From Capsulimonas sp039928515 (GTDB lineage: Bacteria; Armatimonadota; Armatimonadia; Armatimonadales; Capsulimonadaceae), in the NCBI RefSeq assembly GCF_039928515.1, contig NZ_JBDSSZ010000114.1: a stretch of DNA of 64,000 nt; one strand, written 5' to 3'. Within the stretch, counting starts at the first letter, position 1. Each line of letters begins with the position of its first letter. The notes under the pieces are model-generated. The model made no database searches. It saw only the letters and a program-made list of their open reading frames with translations, and was not told where the DNA came from. Both the position numbers and the translations under genes were made by a program. Below are positions 61,356 to 64,000 of this stretch, one piece after another.

Positions 61356-62259
61356 CACCGCGATCGACGCCTTCCTGAAGGCGCAGGCGGATGTGCGGGG
61401 CGCCTCCCCGCACACCGTCAAAGCCTACGCCGAAGACCTGCGCCAATTCGCGGACTACGCGATGGCGCAGGGCAAGTTCACCCCCGCCCACGCTGAGCCA
61501 TCGCTGCTCCGCGCCTATCTCAATCATCTGCAATCGCTCGGTCTCGCCCGCGCCTCGCGCGCCCGCAAAACCGCCGCGCTTCGATCCTTCTTCAATTATC
61601 TCACGATGCAGGGCGAGCTGGCGCAATCGCCGGCGACGGGGCTGCGAACGGTCAAACTGGACCGCCGGCTGCCCAAGTTTCTGCGAACGGATGAGATCGA
61701 GAAGCTTCTGACCTCCCCCGCGCAAAACCCACTCGGACTGCGCGACCGCGCCCTTTTGGAAATGCTCTATGCGAGCGGCATGCGCGCCGGCGAGTTAGTC
61801 ATCTTAAATATTGGGGATGTGGATTTCGAGGAAGCGATTGTGCGAGTGGTGGGAAAAGGCGACAAAGAGCGCGTGACGCTGCTCGGTCGCGAAGCTTTGA
61901 CAGCGCTCACCACTTATCTCACCGCCGGCCGCCCCACCCTCGTGGAGCACGCCAAAGACGCCGGCGCGCTCTTCGTCAACCGCTACGGCGCGCGTCTCTC
62001 CGACCGAGGCGTGCGCAAGCTCTTCGACAAGTACTGCGAAGCCGCCTCATCCACCCTCAAGATCACCCCACACGTCATGCGGCATACCTTCGCCACGCAC
62101 CTGCTCAACAACGGCGCCGACCTGAGATTGGTGCAGGAGCTGCTCGGCCACACCAGCCTCGCCACCACTCAGATGTACACACACGTCACCACCGAGCGCT
62201 TGCAGGAAGTCCATCGCGCCGCGCATCCACGAGCGCGCGGTGTTCCTGATAGCGACTGA
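61348..62259 (+). CDS. xerC: Tyrosine recombinase XerC
   Basis: A 303-residue tyrosine recombinase of the XerC/XerD type that resolves chromosome dimers at dif. The N-terminal SAM-like domain (about 1-95) starts VFDTAIDAFLKAQADVRGAS. The catalytic residues are all visible: Arg in YASGMRAGEL, Lys in VGKGDKER, His and Arg in HVMRHTFATHLL, His in LGHTSLATTQ, Tyr in MYTHV. GTG 61348 gives the usual family length; longer frames run into trmFO. It is coupled to trmFO by overlap. Confidence 0.93.
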   Translation: MFDTAIDAFLKAQADVRGASPHTVKAYAEDLRQFADYAMAQGKFTPAHAEPSLLRAYLNHLQSLGLARASRARKTAALRSFFNYLTMQGELAQSPATGLRTVKLDRRLPKFLRTDEIEKLLTSPAQNPLGLRDRALLEMLYASGMRAGELVILNIGDVDFEEAIVRVVGKGDKERVTLLGREALTALTTYLTAGRPTLVEHAKDAGALFVNRYGARLSDRGVRKLFDKYCEAASSTLKITPHVMRHTFATHLLNNGADLRLVQELLGHTSLATTQMYTHVTTERLQEVHRAAHPRARGVPDSD

Positions 62260-62273
62260 GGTACAATCTCCAC

Positions 62274-63221
62274 ATGGACCACGATCGACTCTTCAAAGAA
62301 CTGCTGAGCAATTTCTTCGGCGAGTTCGTCGACTTGTTTCTGCCTAAAGTCAGCGCCTATTTGGACCGTGACGCCGCCTTCGTCGCGATGGACAAAGAAG
62401 TCTTTACCGACATCACTCTCGGTGAAAAGCACGAAGTCGATGTCTTGATGAAGGCCAAATTTCGCGGCGAAGAAACGTTCTTCCTCATTCACGTCGAAAA
62501 TCAAGCCAAAGCGCAGAGCCACTTCCCTAAGCGAATGTTCCGCTACTTCGCCCGTCTCACTGAGAAATACGACATTCCCATTTATCCCGTGGTCATCTTC
62601 TCCTACGATGCGCCGCAACGACCGGAACCGAATCGATATACAGTAGCATTTCCGAACAAGACTGTGCTAAGATTCGATTACGATGTTATACAACTGAATC
62701 GCCTTCCATGGCGCAGGTTCGTCAAACAGGATAACCCGGTCGCGAGCGCCCTAATGGCAAAGATGAAGATGAGAGCGCAGGACAGGCCTAAAGTAAAAGC
62801 AGAGTGCTTACGGCTACTAGCAAGTCTCAGGCTCGATCCCGCGAAATCAACACTGATTGGCGGATTTATTGACAGCTATTTGGAACTGACTGCTCAAGAG
62901 ATGAAGCAATATGAGCGAGAATTTACCCAGTTCACTCCTGAGGAAAGGACGGAAACGATGGAACTCATGACAAGTTGGGGACGAATTGGCAAAGAAGAAG
63001 GCAAAAAAGAAGGCATAAGGGAAGGCATAAGGGAAGGCAAAGAGGAAATGGTCTTACGTCAGCTTCGACGCCGTTTTGGCTCCGTTACTGCCGAAGTCAC
63101 TCAGCAGCTTGACCGACTCATGCCGGAACAGCTTGACGATTTAGGAGAAGCGCTCCTAGATTTCAACGTTATCAACGATTTGGAACAGTGGCTCGCTGGG
63201 CATACGCAGACAGCGAATTGA
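62274..63221 (+). CDS. Rpn/PD-(D/E)XK nuclease-family protein with DUF4351-like end
   Basis: A 315-residue protein of the Rpn/transposase-related PD-(D/E)XK nuclease family. The nuclease-type motif is split across EVDVL (about residue 55) and FLIHVENQAK (about 70-79). The middle is helical. A KEEGKKEGIREGIREGKEE tract (about 242-260) made of 12-bp DNA repeats precedes a C-terminal DUF4351-like region (QLRRRFG, LDDLGEALLDF). The second half has more AT-rich codons than the first. Such genes occur singly in cyanobacteria and others and may promote recombination; a role in mobility is not shown here. Confidence 0.8.
   Translation: MDHDRLFKELLSNFFGEFVDLFLPKVSAYLDRDAAFVAMDKEVFTDITLGEKHEVDVLMKAKFRGEETFFLIHVENQAKAQSHFPKRMFRYFARLTEKYDIPIYPVVIFSYDAPQRPEPNRYTVAFPNKTVLRFDYDVIQLNRLPWRRFVKQDNPVASALMAKMKMRAQDRPKVKAECLRLLASLRLDPAKSTLIGGFIDSYLELTAQEMKQYEREFTQFTPEERTETMELMTSWGRIGKEEGKKEGIREGIREGKEEMVLRQLRRRFGSVTAEVTQQLDRLMPEQLDDLGEALLDFNVINDLEQWLAGHTQTAN
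63009..63044 (+). repeat. Three 12-bp tandem repeats in the Rpn-like gene
   Basis: GAAGGCATAAGG occurs twice exactly (63009-63032), followed by a third near-copy GAAGGCAAAGAG. The result is an in-frame EGIREGIREGKE tract, a possible site of length change. Confidence 0.85.
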
Positions 63222-63244
63222 GCGGACGGCAGCGGGTAGCGGAC

Positions 63245-63817
63245 TTACGCCGCGCCCCCATTTTTCTTCAGCCACTCGTCTTTGAGGATAGCGTACAGAT
63301 ATTCATCGGTCCACTCACCCTTGAACCAGTAGCTTTGCAGGTGATGCCCTTCCCGGCGCATCCCCAGCCGCTCCATGAGCGCCGCAGAAGCGATGTTTCG
63401 GGTGTCGGCTCGGCCGACGATCCGGTGGACGTCCAGATCGTGGAAGGCGTAGCCAACGACGGCGGCAATCGCTTCCGTGGCGAAGCCTTGCTTTTGATAC
63501 GGCCGCGAGAGGGTGAAACCGATCTCGGCCTGGCGCGGCTCGCGGCTGTCGACTTCTAAGTAGCAGTCGCCGATGAGCGACTCCGTTTCGGTCATCTCGA
63601 TCGCCAATTGAAGCCCTTTGCCGGGCTGGCCGCAGGGCAGGATTTTCATCTCCTCGATGAACTCCCTCGCTTCTTCTTCACTGCAGCAGTTCCAGCTTTG
63701 AAAGCGCGCCACTTCGGCGTCGTTGCGGTACGCAAGAAATGCGCTGACGTCGGCGTCGTCAAAGCGGCGGATCTTCAGGCGCGGGGAGCTTAGTCCTGGA
63801 AACGTGTCAATGGTCAT
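63245..63817 (-). CDS. GNAT family N-acetyltransferase (RimJ/RimL type)
   Basis: A 190-residue acetyltransferase of the RimJ/RimL group, distinct from the one at 19286. It starts SSPRLKIRRFDDADV, has LIGDCYLEV, and the acetyl-CoA loop RPYQKQGFATEA at about 115-126, followed by NIASAALMERLGM. The target is not predictable. It is convergent with the Rpn-like gene and lies 23 bp upstream of the DUF512 gene end. Confidence 0.85.
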   Translation of the reverse strand: MTIDTFPGLSSPRLKIRRFDDADVSAFLAYRNDAEVARFQSWNCCSEEEAREFIEEMKILPCGQPGKGLQLAIEMTETESLIGDCYLEVDSREPRQAEIGFTLSRPYQKQGFATEAIAAVVGYAFHDLDVHRIVGRADTRNIASAALMERLGMRREGHHLQSYWFKGEWTDEYLYAILKDEWLKKNGGAA

Positions 63818-63840
63818 AGCGGATCCGTGTGAAATGCGGG

Positions 63841-64000
63841 TCAGTTCAGGATGGCCTTCGCGGCGGCGGAGGGCGTACGGTCGACAACGCTGATCTTGCG
63901 GCCGATGCGCTCTTCGAACTCGGGGATCGTCATATCGTCGAGGAAGACGTCGCGGTCCGGGTCACGCAGCATGATCGCGGGAATGATAATGCGCTCGCCC
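63841..64000 (-). CDS. DUF512 protein, C-terminal end (cut by window edge)
   Basis: The last 52 codons of a minus-strand gene whose start is beyond the window. The reading has GERIIIPAIMLRDPDRD, VFLDDMTIPEFEERIG and AAKAILN, then TGA. The FLDD-x-T and trailing L-G pattern is typical for the DUF512 domain that ends radical-SAM-like proteins with a PDZ-like head. The head is not visible here, so the full-length family is inferred. Confidence 0.6.
   Translation of the reverse strand, partial: GERIIIPAIMLRDPDRDVFLDDMTIPEFEERIGRKISVVDRTPSAAAKAILN

Noticed and set aside
62274..63221. Active transposon coded by the Rpn-like gene
   Set aside because: No terminal repeats or target duplication are visible; the family is often found as single chromosomal genes.
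1..64000. CRISPR arrays, tRNA or rRNA genes, prophage
   Set aside because: No regularly spaced repeats, no tRNA-like or rRNA segments, and no phage structural genes were seen by eye on either strand.

Overview
The window is an ordinary-looking bacterial chromosome segment, GC-rich but not extreme, with Shine-Dalgarno-led genes, sigma70-type promoters and many secreted carbohydrate-active proteins. The gene set suggests a Gram-negative, saprophytic bacterium: lipoproteins, ricin-type lectin domains on glycoside hydrolases, PQQ-like and NHL beta-propellers, Ig-repeat surface proteins, and a topA-ASCH-trmFO-xerC block. My best guess is Armatimonadota (a Capsulimonas-like organism). That is inference from style and content, because no rRNA gene is present. 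I saw no tRNA, rRNA, CRISPR array or prophage.

Layout. 0-5.6 kb: a YkgJ-type cysteine-cluster protein, an Ig-repeat surface protein whose signal peptide is cut by an amber codon, and a GH16-lectin enzyme behind a consensus promoter and long leader. 5.6-14.5 kb: a double SurA-like foldase lipoprotein, two tandem basic-secretory-protein (BSP) metallopeptidase-like paralogues, a calcineurin-type phosphatase, a PQQ-propeller protein and a zinc-finger membrane protein. 14.5-19.8 kb: a decayed beta-carbonic anhydrase, yjcH-actP acetate uptake, two paralogous membrane-anchored proteins, a small membrane protein and a GNAT. 19.8-24.8 kb: a minus-strand cupin/aldo-keto reductase/DUF99 group opposite an AraC regulator, then DUF1287 and a thioredoxin-fold protein. 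25-33.5 kb: cysDN sulfate activation, a GHL10-type protein, a His-less rhomboid homologue, a second PQQ-propeller and dprA. 33.5-37.9 kb: a HEAT-like protein, an IS256 remnant, the nadR-pnuC NAD salvage pair and two unknown genes. 38-46.4 kb: an NHL-repeat lipoprotein, two nearly identical beta-helix proteins, fdhD and a YdeP-type molybdoenzyme. 46.4-56.7 kb: a mannan/arabinan-type locus of four GH76-lectin genes with an SGNH-lectin hydrolase, a convergent GH43, and a wrecked GH92 tail. 56.8-64 kb: housekeeping topA, ASCH, trmFO and xerC, then an Rpn/PD-(D/E)XK protein, a GNAT and the end of a DUF512 protein.

How the genes work together. The clearest system is the 46.4-56.7 kb locus. GH76 and (formerly) GH92 act on alpha-mannan, GH43 on arabinan/xylan-type side chains, and an SGNH esterase could deacetylate. 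The GH76 operon promoter and the GH43 promoter share the same layout: -35, then ATGGTCCC placed directly after it in a 17-bp spacer, then -10, with further ATGGNNCC copies nearby. A third copy, as a 9-bp inverted repeat, lies upstream of the GH16 gene. This points to a local carbohydrate regulon under one unidentified repressor. It is the main thing here that merits follow-up.
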